From Hordeum vulgare subsp. vulgare (lineage: Eukaryota > Streptophyta > Magnoliopsida > Poales > Poaceae), in contig NC_058518.1 of the NCBI RefSeq assembly GCF_904849725.1, positions 11,924,147-11,988,146 on the forward strand: DNA of 64,000 nucleotides, in the 5' to 3' direction. A model generated the notes under the pieces. It was not told the origin of the DNA. It was given only the letters and a program-made list of their open reading frames with translations, and did not search any database. This document shows positions 17,360 through 31,425 of this stretch, one piece after another. The position numbers and the translations under genes were made by a program. How positions within the stretch are numbered: position 1 is the stretch's first letter; every line of letters begins with the position of its first letter.

Positions 17360-20300
17360 TTTGTCACGAGTTCCACGTAACCGCACCCCGGGGTTCCCGA
17401 AACGTTCGCATCGCAGAGGGACCCAAAATCAGTGAGTAATAGCGTACAAAACTGGCCGGAATAGGCCAAAATTGCGATTTTTGATGAGTTCCCCGTAACC
17501 AGACGACGAGGTTTCCGAAACATTCGGATCGCAACGGGACACAAAATAAGTGACTAATAGCATACAAAACTGGTCAGAATAGGCCAAAACTGCGAGCTTT
17601 CATGAGTTCCATGTAACCGGACCCCGGGGTTCCTGAAACGTTCGGATCGCAGCGGGACCCAAAATCAGTGAGTAATAGCATACAAAGCTGGCAACAATAG
17701 GCCAAAACTGCAATTTTTTACGAGTTACCCGTAACCAGACCACGGGGTTCCCGGATCGCAGGAGGACCCAAAATGAGTGAATAATATCATACAAACGTGG
17801 CCAGAATAGGGTAAAAGTGCATGTTTTCATGAGTTCCACGTAACCGGACCTCGAGGTTCCCGAAACGTTTGGATCGCCGTGGGACCGAAAATCAGTGAGT
17901 AATAGCAAACAAAACTGGCAACAAAATCAGTGAGTAATTTTGATGAGTTCTCACGATTTCCACGTAAACGTACCCTGGGGTTCCCGAAATGTTCGGATCG
18001 CAGCAGGACCCAAAATCAGTGAGTAATAGCGTACAAAACTGGCCGGAATAGGGCAAAATTGCGATTTTTGATGAGTTCCCCGTAACCAGACCACGGGGTT
18101 TCCGAAACGTTCGGATCGCAACGGCACCCAAAATCTGTGACTAATAGCATACAAAACTGGTCGGAATAGGCCAAACCTGCGAGCTTTCACGAGTTCCATG
18201 TAACCGGACCCCGGGGTTCCCAAAACATTCGGCTCGCAGCGGGAACCAAAATCAGTGAGTAATAGCATACAAAACTGGCAACAATAGGCCAAAACTGCAA
18301 TTTTTGACGAGTTCCCCGTAACCAGACTACGGGGTTCCTCAAACGTTCGGATTGCAGTGGGACCCAAAATCAGATCTGGTCGGAATAGATCAAAACTACG
18401 AGTTTTCACGAGTTCCACTTAACCGGACCCCAGGGTTGCCAAAACGTTCGGATCGCAGCGGGACCCGAAATCAGTGACTAATACCATAGTAAACTGGTGC
18501 TAATAGGCCCAAAATGCGAGTTTTGCCGAGTTCTCCGTAACCGAACCCCGGGGTTCCCGAAACGTTCGGATCACAGGAGGACCCAAAATGAATGACTATT
18601 AGCAGTGGCTAGAATAGGCTAAAACTGCGTGTTTTGACGAGTTCCACGTAAACGGACCTGTGGGTTCCCGGAACGTTCGGATCGCCGCGGGACCGAAAAT
18701 CAGTGAGTAATGGCATACAAACCTGGCCACAATAGGCCAAAACTGCGATTTTTGACGAGTTCCCCGTAATCGGACCCAGGGTTCCCGAAACATTCGGCTC
18801 GCATTGGGACCCAAAATCAGTGACTAATAGCATACAAAACTGCGCGGAATAGGCCAAAACTGCGAGTTTTCACGAGTTCCACGTAACCGTACCCCACGGT
18901 TCACGAAACGTTTGGATCGCACCGGGACCCAAAATCAGAGAGTAATAGCAAACAAAACTGGCCACCGTAGGCCAAAACTGTGATTTTTGACGAGTTCCCC
19001 GTAACCAGACCACGGGGTTCCGAAACGTTCGGATTGAAGTGGGACCCAAAATCAGTGACTAATAGCATACAAAACTGGTCGCAATAGGCCAAAACTGCGA
19101 TTTGTCACGAGTTCCACGTAACCGCACCCCGAGGTTCCCGAAACGTTCGGATCGCAGAGGGACCCAAAATCAGTGAGGAATAGGCCAAAATTGCGATTTT
19201 TGATGAGTTCCCCTTAACCAGACCACGGGGTTTCCGAAACGATCGGATCGCAACGGGACCCAAAATGAGTGACTAATAGCATACTAAACTGGTCGGAATA
19301 GGCCAAAACTGCGATTTTTCACGAGTTCCACGTAACTCGACCTCGGGGTTCCTGAAGCATTCAGATCGCAGCGGGACCCGAAGTGAGTGACTGATAGCAT
19401 AGAAACCGGAGGTAATAGGCCAAAACTGAGAGTTTTGACGAATTTTCCATAACCGGACCCCGTGGTTCCCGAAACGTTCGGATCACAGGTGGACCCAAAA
19501 TGAGTGACTAATAGCATACAAACGTGGCTAGAATACGCTTAAACTGCGAGTTTCGACGAGTTCCCCGTAACCGGACCTCGGGGTTCCCGAAACGCCCAGA
19601 TCGCAGCGGCACACAAAAGTAGTGAGTAATAGCATACAAAATTGGGCAGAATAAGCCAAAACTGCGTGTTTTGACGAGTTCCACATAACCAGAACCCAGG
19701 GATCCCAAAACATTCGGATTGCAGTGGGACCCAAAACTAGTGAGTAAAACCATACAAAATTGGCCGGAATAGGCCAAAATTGTGTGTTTTGACGAGTTCT
19801 GCGTAACCGGACCGCGTGGTTCCCGAAACGTTCGGATCACGGGAGGACCCAAATTGATTGAATAATATCATAGAAACGTGTCCAGAATCGGGTAAAACTG
19901 CGTGTTTTCACAAGTTCCACGTAACCGGACCTCGAGGTTCCCGGAACGTTTGGATCGCCGCAGGACCGAAAATCAGTGAGTAATAGCACAAAATTTGCCA
20001 CAATAGGCCAAAACTGCGATTTTTGACAAGTTCCCCGCAACAGGAGCCCAGGGTTCCCGAAATGTTCGGATGGCATTGGGACCAAAAATCAGTGACTCAT
20101 AGCATACAAAACTGGCCGAAATAGGCCAAAACTGCGAGTTTTCACGAGTTCCACATAACCGTATCCCGGGTTTCCCGAAACTTTCAGATCGCAGCGGGAC
20201 CCAAAATCAGTGAGTAATAGCGTACAAAACTGGACACAATAAGCCAAAACAACGATTTTTGACGAGTTCCCCGTAACCAGACCATGGGGTTCCCGAAACA

Positions 20301-20735
20301 TTCGGATCGCAGCGGGACCCAAAAATCAGTGACTAATAGTATACAAAACTGGTCGGAATAGGCCAATACTGCAATTTTTTACAAGTTCCCCGTCGTTGGG
20401 ATGGCATTGGGACCCAAAATCAGTGACTAATAGCATACAAAACTGGCCGGAACAGGCCGAAACTCCGAGTTTTCATGAGTTCCACGTAACCGGACCCCGG
20501 GGTTCCCAAAACATTCGGATCGCAGCGGGACGCAAAATCAGTAGGTAATAGCATACGAAACTGGCAACAATAGGCCGAAACTGCGATTTTTACGAGTTCC
20601 CCATAACCAGACAACGAGGTTCCCGAAACGTTCGGATCGCAGCGGGACCCAAAATCAATGACTAATAGCATACAAACCTGGTCGGAATAGACCAAAACTG
20701 CGAGTTTTCACGAGTTCCACGTAACCAGACCACGG
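17360..20735. repeat. Supra-monomer duplication, copy A (~3.4 kb)
   Basis: This stretch repeats at 21646-25021 with an offset of exactly 4,286 bp (for example 17381/21667, 17600/21886, 18599/22885, 20420/24706) and only rare substitutions. It holds about 28-29 monomers, including peculiar ones such as the shortened run near 17930-17950. Copies are separated by about 0.9 kb of non-duplicated satellite. This indicates a recent large-unit exchange within the array. Confidence 0.88.
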
Positions 20736-21645
20736 GGTTCCTGAAACTTTTGGATTGCAAGGGAACCTAAAATCAGTGACTAATATCATACAAAACTGGT
20801 CGGAATAGGCCAAAACTGCGCTTTTTCACGAGTTCCACGTAACCGGACCGCGGGGTTCCCGAAACATTCGGATCGCAGCGGGACCCGAAATCAGTGACTG
20901 ATAGCATAGAAACATGTCGTAATTGGCCAAAACTGAGAGTTTTGACGAGTTCTCTGTAACCGGACCCCGTGATTCCCGATACGTCCGGATCACAGGAGGA
21001 CCCAAAATGAGTGACTAATAGCATACAAATGTGGATAGAATAGGCTAAAACTGCGAGTTTTGACGAATTCCCCGTAACCGGACCTCGGGGTTCTCGAAAC
21101 GTTCACATCGCAGCGGCACACAAAAGTAGTGAGTAATAGCATACAAAACGGGCCAGAATAGGCCAAAATTGTGTGTTTTGACGAGTTCCACGTAACCGGA
21201 CCCTGGGGTTCCCGAAACATTCGGATTGCAGTGGGACCCAAAATCAGTGAGTAATACCATACAAAATTGGCCGGAATAGGCCAAAACTGCGAGTTTTGAC
21301 GAGTTCTCCCTAACCGGACCCCATGGTTCCCGAAACGTTCGGATCGCACGAGGACCCAAAATGAGTGAATAATATCATACAAACGTGGCCAGAATAGGGT
21401 CAAACTGTGTGTGTTCATGAGTTCCACGTAACCGGACCTCGAGGTTCCCGAAACGTTAGGATCGCTGCGGTACCGAAAATCAGTGAGTAATAGCATACAA
21501 AACTGGCCACAATAGGCCAAAACTGCGATTTTTTTCAAGTTCCCCGCAACAGGACCCCGGGGTTCCCGAAACTTTCGGATCACAGCGGGGCCCAAAATCA
21601 GTGACTAATAGCATACGAACTGGTCGGAATAGGCCAAAACTACGA

Positions 21646-24600
21646 GTTTTCACGAGTTCCACGTAACCGCACCCCGGGGTTCCCGAAACGTTCGCATCAC
21701 AGAGGGACCCGAAATCAGTGAGTAATAGCGTACAAAACTGGCCGGAATAGGCCAAAATTGCGATTTTTGATGAGTTCCCCGTAACCAGACGACGAGGTTT
21801 CCGAAACATTCGGATCGCAACGGGACACAAAATAAGTGACTAATAGCATACAAAACTGGTCGGAATAGGCCAAAACTGCGAGCTTTCATGAGTTCCATGT
21901 AACCGGACCCCGGGGTTCCTGAAACGTTCGGATCGCAGCGGGACCCAAAATCAGTGAGTAATAGCATACAAAGCTGGCAACAATAGGCCAAAACTGCAAT
22001 TTTTTACGAGTTACCCGTAACCAGACCACGGGGTTCCCGGATCGCAGGAGGACCCAAAATGAGTGAATAATATCATACATACGTGGCCAGAATAGGGTAA
22101 AAGTGCATGTTTTCATGAGTTCCACGTAACCGGACCTCGAGGTTCCCGAAACGTTTGGATCGCCGTGGGACCGAAAATCAGTGAGTAATAGCAAACAAAA
22201 CTGGCAACAAAATCAGTGAGTAATTTTGATGAGTTCTCACGATTTCCACGTAAATGTACCCTGGGGTTCCCGAAATGTTCGGATCGCAGCGGGACCCAAA
22301 ATCAGTGAGTAATAGCGTACAAAACTGGCCGGAATAGGGCAAAATTGCGATTTTTGATGAGTTCCCCGTAACCAGACCACGGGGTTTCCGAAACGTTCGG
22401 ATCGCAACGGCACCCAAAATCTGTGACTAATAGCATACAAAACTGGTCGGAATAGGCCAAAACTGCGAGCTTTCACGAGTTCCATGTAACCGGACCCCGG
22501 GGTTCCCAAAACATTCGGCTCGCAGCGGGAACCAAAATCAGTGAGTAATAGCATACAAAACTGGCAACAATAGGCCAAAACTGCAATTTTTGACGAGTTC
22601 CCCGTAACCAGACTACGGGGTTCCTCAAACGTTCGGATTGCAGTGGGACCCAAAATCAGATCTGGTCGGAATAGATCAAAACTACGAGTTTTCACGAGTT
22701 CCACTTAACCGGACCCCAGGGTTGCCAAAACGTTCGGATCGCAGCGGGACCCGAAATCAGTGACTAATACCATAGTAAACTGGTGCTAATAGGCCCAAAA
22801 TGCGAGTTTTGCCGAGTTCTCCGTAACCGAACCCCGGGGTTCCCGAAACGTTCGGATGACAGGAGGACCCAAAATGAATGACTATTAGCAGTGGCCAGAA
22901 TAGGCTAAAACTGCGTGTTTTGACGAGTTCCACGTAAACGGACCTGTGGGTTCCCGGAACGTTCGGATCGCCGCGGGACCGAAAATCAGTGAGTAATGGC
23001 ATACAAAACTGGCCACAATAGGCCAAAACTGCGATTTTTGACGAGTTCCCCGTAATCGGACCCAGGGTTCCCGAAACATTCGGCTCGCATTGGGACCCAA
23101 AATCAGTGACTAATAGCATACAAAACTGCGCGGAATAGGCCAAAACTGCGAGTTTTCACGAGTTCCACGTAACCGTACCCCACGGTTCACGAAACGTTTG
23201 GATCGCACCGGGACCCAAAATCAGAGAGTAATAGCAAACAAAACTGGCCACCGTAGGCCAAAACTGTGATTTTTGACGAGCTCCCGTTAACCAGACCACG
23301 GGGTTCCGAAACGTTCGGATTGAAGTGGGACCCAAAATCAGTGGCTAATAGCATACAAAACTGGTCGCAATAGGCCAAAACTGCGATTTGTCACGAGTTC
23401 CACGTAATCGCACCCCGAGGTTCCCGAAACGTTCGGATCGCAGAGGGACCCAAAATCAGTGAGGAATAGGCCAAAATTGCGATTTTTGATGAGTTCCCCT
23501 TAACCAGACCACGGGGTTTCCGAAACGATCGGATCGCAACGGGACCCAAAATGAGTGACTAATAGCATACTAAACTGGTCAGAATAGGCCAAAACTGCGA
23601 TTTTTCACGAGTTCCACGTAACTCGACCCCGGGGTTCCTGAAGCATTCAGATCGCAGCGGGACCCGAAGTGAGTGACTGATAGCATAGAAACCGGAGGTA
23701 ATAGGCCAAAACTGAGAGTTTTGATGAATTTTCCATAACCGGACCCCGTGGTTCCCGAAACTTTCGGATCACAGGTGGACCCAAAATGAGTGACTAATAG
23801 CATACAAACGTGGCTAGAATACGCTTAAACTGCGAGTTTCGACGAGTTCCCCGTAACCGGACCTCGGGGTTCCCGAAACGCCCAGATCGCAGCGGCACAC
23901 AAAAGTAGTGAGTAATAGCATACAAAATTGGGCAGAATAAGCCAAAACTGCGTGTTTTGACGAGTTCCACATAACCAGAACCCAGGGATCCCAAAACATT
24001 CGGATTGCAGTGGGACCCAAAACTAGTGAGTAAAACCATACAAAATTGGCCGGAATAGGCCAAAATTGTGTGTTTTGACGAGTTCTGCGTAACCGGACCG
24101 CGTGGTTCCCGAAACGTTCGGATCGCGGGAGGACCCAAAATGATTGAATAATATCATAGAAACGTGGCCAGAATCGGGTAAAACTGCGTGTTTTCACAAG
24201 TTCCACGTAACCGGACCTCGAGGTTCCCGGAACGTTTGGATCGCCGCGGGACCGAAAATCAGTGAGTAATAGCACAAAATTTGCCACAATAGGCCAAAAC
24301 TGCGATTTTTGACAAGTTCCCCGCAACAGGAGCCCAGGGTTCCCGAAATGTTCGGATGGCATTGGGACCAAAAATCAGTGACTCATAGCATACAAAACTG
24401 GCCGAAATAGGCCAAAACTGCGAGTTTTCACGAGTTCCACATAACCGTATCCCGGGTTTCCCGAAACTTTCAGATCGCAGCGGGACCCAAAATCAGTGAG
24501 TAATAGCGTACAAAACTGGACACAATAAGCCAAAACAACGATTTTTGACGAGTTCCCCGTAACCAGACCATGGGGTTCCCGAAACATTCGGATCGCAGCG

Positions 24601-25021
24601 GGACCCAAAAATCAGTGACTAATAGTATACAAAACTGGTCGGAATAGGCCAATACTGCAATTTTTTACAAGTTCCCCGTCGTTGGGATGTCATTGGGACC
24701 CAAAATCAGTGACTAATAGCATACAAAACTGGCCGGAACAGGCCGAAACTCCGAGTTTTCATGAGTTCCACGTAACCGGACCCCGGGGTTCCCAAAACAT
24801 TCGGATCGCAGCGGGACGCAAAATCAGTGAGTAATAGCATACGAAACTGGCAACAATAGGCCGAAACTGCGATTTTTACGAGTTCCCCATAACCAGACAA
24901 CGAGGTTCCCGAAACGTTCGGATCGCAGCGGGACCCAAAATCAATGACTAATAGCATACAAACCTGGTCGGAATAGACCAAAACTGCAAGTTTTCACGAG
25001 TTCCACGTAATCGGACCCCGG
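21646..25021. repeat. Supra-monomer duplication, copy B (~3.4 kb)
   Basis: Second copy of 17360-20735. Similarity fades at the right near 25,010, where ATCGGACCCCGGGGTCCTCG replaces CAGACCACGGGGTTCCTG. A few private changes (for example AACGTTCGCATCACAG at 21687 against ATCGCAG in copy A) show it is not a pure assembly repeat. Confidence 0.87.
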
Positions 25022-28000
25022 GGTCCTCGAAACGGTTGGATCGCACCGGACTTAAAATCAGTGACTAATAGCATAGAAAACCGGTGGTAATAGGCCAAAA
25101 ATGCGAGTTTTGACGAGTTCTTCGTAACCGGACCCCGTGGTTTCCGAAACGTTCGGATCACACGAGGACCCAAAATGAGTGACTAATAGCATACAAACGT
25201 ATCTAGAATAGGCTAAAACTGCGAGTTTTGACGAGTTCCACATAACCGGACCTCGGGGTTCCCGAAATGTTTAGATCAAAGCGGCACACAAAAGCACTTG
25301 CAAGAATAGGCCAAAACTGCATGTTTTGACGAGTTCCACGTAACCGGACCCCGGGGTTCCCGAAACATTCGGATCGCAGTGGGACCAAAAATCAGTGAGT
25401 AATACCATAGAAACTGGGCACAATAGGCCGAAAATGCGATTTTTGACGAGTTCCCCGTAACAGGACCCACGGGTTCCCGAAACGTTAGGATCGCAGCGGG
25501 AAGAAAAATCACTGAGTAATAGCATACAAAACTGTCTGGAATAGGCCAAAACTGCGAGTTATCACAATTCCACTTAACCTGACCCCGGGGTTCCCAAAAT
25601 ATTCGGATGGCATTGGGACCCAAAATCAGTGACTAATAGCATACAAAACTGGCCGAAATAGGCCAAAACTGCGAATTTTCACGAGTTCCACGTAACCGTA
25701 CCTCGGGGTTCGCGAAACGTTCGGATCGCAGGAGGACCCAAAATGAGTGAATAATATCATACAAACGTGGCAGAATAGGGTAAAACTGCGTGTTTTCACG
25801 AGTTCCACATAACCGGACCTCGAGGTTCCCGAAACGTTAGGATCATAGCGGGACCGAAAATCAGTGACTAATAGCATACAAAACTGGTCGGAATAGGCCA
25901 ATACTGCAATTTTTTACGAGTTCCCCGTAACCGAACCCTCGGGTTCCCGAAACGTTGGGATGGCATTGGGACCCAAAATCAGTGACTAATAGCACACAAA
26001 ACTGGCCGGAACAGGCCGGAACTGCGAGTTTTCATGAGTTCCACGTAACCGTACCCCAGGGTTCCGAAAACATTCGGATCGCAGCGGGACGCAAAATCAG
26101 TGAGTAATAGCATACAAAACTGGCAACAATAGGCAAAAACTGCGATTTTTTACGAGTTTCCCGTAACCAGACCACGGGGTTCCCGAAACGTTCGGATCGC
26201 AGCGGGACCCAAAATCAATGACTAATAGCATACAAACCTGGTCGGAATAGGCCAAAACTGCGAATTTTCACGAGTTCCACGTAATCGGACCCCGGGGTTC
26301 TCGAAACGTTTGGATCGCACCGGACCCAAAATCAGTGACTAATAGCATAGAAAACCGGTGGTAATAGGCCAAAAATGCGAGTTTTGACGAGTTCTCCGTA
26401 ACCGGACCCCGTGGTTTCCGAAACGTTCGGATCAAAGGAGGACCCAAAATGAGTGACTAATAGCATACAAACGTATCTAGAATAAGCTAAAACTGCGAGT
26501 TTTGACGAGTTCCACATAACCGGACCTCGGGGTTCCCGAAACGTTCAGCTCGCAGCGGCACACAAAAGCACTCGCCAGAATAGGCCAAAACTGCATGTTT
26601 TGACGAGTTCCACGTAACTGGACCCCGGGGTTCCAGAAACATTCGGATCGCAGTGGGACCAAAAATCAGTGAGTAATAGCATAGAAACTGGCCACAATAG
26701 GCCGAAAATGCGATTTTTTACGAGTTCCGTGTAACAGGACCCCGGGGTTCCCGAAACGTTAGGATCGCAGCGGGAACAAAAATCACTAAGTAATAGCATA
26801 CCAAACTAGCTGGAATAGGCCGAAACTGCAAGTTATCACAATTCCACTTAACCTGACCCCCGGGGTCCCAAAATATTCGGATGGCATTGGGACCCAAAAT
26901 CAGTGACTAATAGCATACAAAACTGTCCGAAATAGGCCAAAACTTCGAGTTTTCACGAGTTCCACGTAACCGTACCTCGGGGTTCGCGAAACGTTCGGAT
27001 ACCACCGGGACCCAAAATCAGAGAGTAATAGCAAACAAAACAGGCCACCATAGGCCAAACTGTGATTTTTGACGAGTTTCCCCGTAACCACACCACGGGG
27101 TTCCCGAAACTTTCGGATCGCTGCGGGACCCAAAATCATTGACTAATAGCATACAAAACTGGTCGGAATAGGCCAAAACTGTGATTTTTGACGAGTTCCC
27201 CGTAACCAGACCACGGGGTTCCTGAAACTTTTGGATTGCAAGGGAACCTAAAATCAGTGACTAATATCATACAAAACTGGTCGGAATAGGCCAAAACTGC
27301 GCTTTTTCACGAGTTCCACGTAACCGGACCCCGGGGTTCCCGAAACATTCGGATCGCAGCGGGACCCGAAATCAGTGACTGATAGCATAGAAACAGGTGG
27401 TAATAGGCCAAAACTGAGAGTTTTGATGAGTTCCCTGTAACTGGACTCCGTGGTTCCCGAAACGTTCGGATCACAGGAGGACCCAAAATGAGTGACTAAT
27501 AGCATACAAATGTGGATAGAATAGGCTAAAACTGCGAGTTTTGACGAGTTCCACATAACCGGACCTCGGGGTTCCCGAAACGTTCAGATCGCAGCGGCAC
27601 ATAAAAGTAGTGAGTAATAGCATACAAAACGAGCCAGAATAGGCCAAAATTGTGTGTTTTGACGAGTTCCACGTAACCGGACCCCGGGGTTCCCAAAACA
27701 TTCGGATCGCAGTGGGACCCAAAATCGGTGTGTAATACCATACAAATTGGCCGGAATAGGCCAAAACTGCGAGTTTTGACGAGTTCTCCGTAACCGGACC
27801 CCATGGTTCCCGAAACGATCGGATCACAGGAGGACCCAAAATGAGTGAATAATATCATACAAACGTGGCCAGAATAGGGTAAAACTGCGTGTTTTCACGA
27901 GTTCCACGTAACCGGACCCGAGGTTCCTGAAACGTTAGGATCACAGCAGGACCGAAAATCAGTGACTAATAGCATACCAAACTGGTCGGAATAGGCCAAT

Positions 28001-31000
28001 ACTGCAATTTTTTACGAGTTCCCCGTAACCGAACCCTCGGTTTCCCGAAACGTTGGGATGGCATCGGGACCCAAAATCAGTGACTAATAGCATACAAAAC
28101 TGGCCGGAACAGGCCGAAACTGTGAGTTTTCATGAGTTCCACGTAACCGTACCCCGGGGTTCCCAAAACATTCGGATCGCAGCGGGACGCAAAATCAGTG
28201 AGTAATAGCATAGAAAACCGATGGTAATAGGCCAAAAATGCGAGTTTTGACGAGTTCTCCGTAACCGGACCCCGTGGTTCCCGAAACGTTCGGATTACAG
28301 GAGGACCCAAAATGAGTGACTAATAGCATACAAATGTGTCTAGAATAGGCTAAAACGGTGAGTTTTGACGAGTTCCCCGTAACCGGACCTCAGGGTTCGC
28401 GAAACGTTCAGATCGCAGCGGCACACAAAAGCACTCGCCAGAATAGGCCAAAACTGCATGTTTTGACGAGTTCCACATAACCGGACCCCGGGGTTCCCGA
28501 AACATTCGGATCGCAGTGGGACCAAAAATCAGTCAGTAATAACATAGAAACTGGCCACAATAGGTCGAAAATGCGATTTTTTAGGAGTTCCTTGTAACAG
28601 GACCCCGGGGTTCCCGAAACGTTAGGATCGCAGCGGGAACAAAAATCACTAAGTAATAGCATACAAAACTAGCTGGAATAGGCCGAAACTGCAAGTTATC
28701 ACAATTCCACTTAACCTGACCCCGGGGGTCCCAAAATATTCGGATGGCATTGGGACCCAAAATCGGTGACTAATAGCATACAAAACTGTCCGAAATAGGC
28801 CAAAACTGCGAGTTTCACGAGTTCCACGTAACCGTACCTCGGGGTTCGCGAAACGTTAGGATACCACCGGGACCCAAAATTAGAGAGTAATAGCAAACAA
28901 AACTGGCCACCATAGGCAAAAACTGTGATTTTTGACGAGTTCCCCGTAACCAGACCACGGGGTTCCTGAAACTTTTGGATCGCAAGGGAACCTAAAATCA
29001 GTGACTAATATCATACAAAACTGGTCGGAATAGGCCAAAACTGCGCTTTTTCACGAGTTCCACGTAACCGGACCCCGGGGTTCCCGAAACATTCGGATCG
29101 CAGCGGGACCCGGAATCAGTGACTGATAGCATAGAAACATGTCGTAATTGGCCAAAACTGAGAGTTTTGACGAGTTCTCTGTAACCGGACCCCGTGATTC
29201 CCGATACGTCCGGATCACAGGAGGACCCAAAATGAGTGACTAATAGCATACAAATGTGGATAGAATAGGCTAAAACTGCGAGTTTTGACGAATTCCCCGT
29301 AACCGGACCTCGGGGTTCTCGAAACGTTCACATCGCAGCGGCACACAAAAGTAGTGAGTAATAGCATACAAAACGGGCCAGAATAGGCCAAAATTGTGTG
29401 TTTTGACGAGTTCCACGTAACCAGACCCCGGGGTTCCCGAAACATTCGGATCGCAGTGGGACCCAAAATCAGTGAGTAATACCATACAAAATTGGCCGGA
29501 ATAGGCCAAAACTGCGAGTTTTGACGAGTTCTCCGTAACCGGACCCCATGGTTCCCGAAACGTTCGGATCGCACGAGGACCCAAAATGAGTGAATAATAT
29601 CATACAAACGTGGCCAGAATAGGGTCAAACTGTGTGTTTTCATGAGTTCCACGTAACCGGACCTCGAGGTTCCCGAAAAGTTAGGATCGCTGCGGGACCG
29701 AAAATCAGTGAGTAATAGCATACAAAACTGGCCACAATAGGCCAAAACTGCGATTTTTTTCAAGTTCCCCGCAACAGGACCCCGGGGTTCCCGAAACGTT
29801 CGGATCAGAGCGGGGCCCAAAATCAGTGACTAATAGCATACGAACTGGTCGGAATAGGCCAAAACTACGAGTTTTCACGAGTTCCACGTAATCGGACCCC
29901 GGGGTTCCCGAAACGTTCGGATCGCAGCGGGACCCGAAATCAGTGACTAATAGCATACAAAACCGGTGGTAATAGGCCAATTATGCGAGTTTTGACGAAT
30001 TCTCCATAACCGGACCCAAAACCGTTCGAATCACAGGAGGACCCAAAATGAGTGACTAATAGCATACAAATGTGTCTAGAATAGGCTAAAACTGCGAGTT
30101 TTGACAAGTTCCCCGTAACCGGGCCTCGGGGTTCCCGAAACGGTCAGATCGCAGCGGCAAACAAAAGCACTCGCCAGAATAGGCCAAAACTGCATGTTTT
30201 GACGAGTTCCACGTAACCGGTCCCCGGGGTTCCCGAAACATTCAGATCGCAGTGGGACCAAAAATCAGTGAGTAATACCATAGAAACTGGCCACAATAGG
30301 CCGAAAATGCGATTTTTGACGAGTTCCCCGTAACAGGACCCCGGGGTTCCTGAAACGTTAGGATAGCAGCCGGAACAAAAATCACTGAGTAATAGCATAC
30401 AAAACTGGCTGGAATAGGCCAAATCTGCGAGTTATCACAATTCCACTTAACCTGACCCCGGGGTTACCAAAATATTCGGATGGCATTGGGACCCAAAATC
30501 AATGACTAATAGCATACAAAACTGGTCGGAATAGGCCAAAACTACGACTTTTCACGAGTTTCACATAACCGGACCCCGGGGTTCTCGAAACGTTCGGATC
30601 GCAGCGGAACCCGAAATCAGTGACTAATAGGATAAAAAACCGGTGGTAATAGGTCAAAAATGCGAGTTTTGACGAGTTCTCCGTAACCGGACCCCGTGGT
30701 TGTCGAAACGTTCGGATCACAGGAGGACCCAAAATGAGTGACTAATAGCATACAAATGTGTCTAGAATAGGCTAAAACTGCGAGTTTTGACGAGTTCCCC
30801 ATAACCGGACCTCGGGGTTCCCGAAACGTTCAGATCGCATCGACACACAAAAGCACTGGTCAGAATAGGCCAAAACTGCATGTTTTGACGAGTTCCACGT
30901 AACCGGACCCCGGGGTTCCCGAAACATTCAGATCGTAGTGGGACAAAAAATCAGTGAGTAGTAGCATAGAAACTGGCCACAATAGGCCGAAAATGCGATT

Positions 31001-31425
31001 TTTGACGAGTTCCCCGTAACAGGACCCCGGGGTTCCCGAAACGTTGGGATCGCAGCGGGAACAAAACTCACTGAGTAATAGCATACAAAACTGGCTGGAA
31101 TAGGCCAAAACTGCGAGTTATCACAATTCCACTTAACCTGACCCCGGGGTTCCCAAAATATTCGGATGGCATTGGGACCCAAAATCAGTGACTAATAGCA
31201 TACAAAACTGGCCGAAATAAGACAAAACTGCGAGTTTTCACGAGTTCCATGCAACCGTACCTCGGGGTTCGCGAAACGTTCGGATACCACCGGGACCGAA
31301 AATCAGAGAGTAATAGCAAACAAAACTGGCCACCATAGGCCAAAACTGTGATTTTTAACGAGTTCCCCGTAACCAGACCACGGGGTTCCCGAAACTTCCG
31401 GAATGCAGCGGGACCCAAAATCAAT

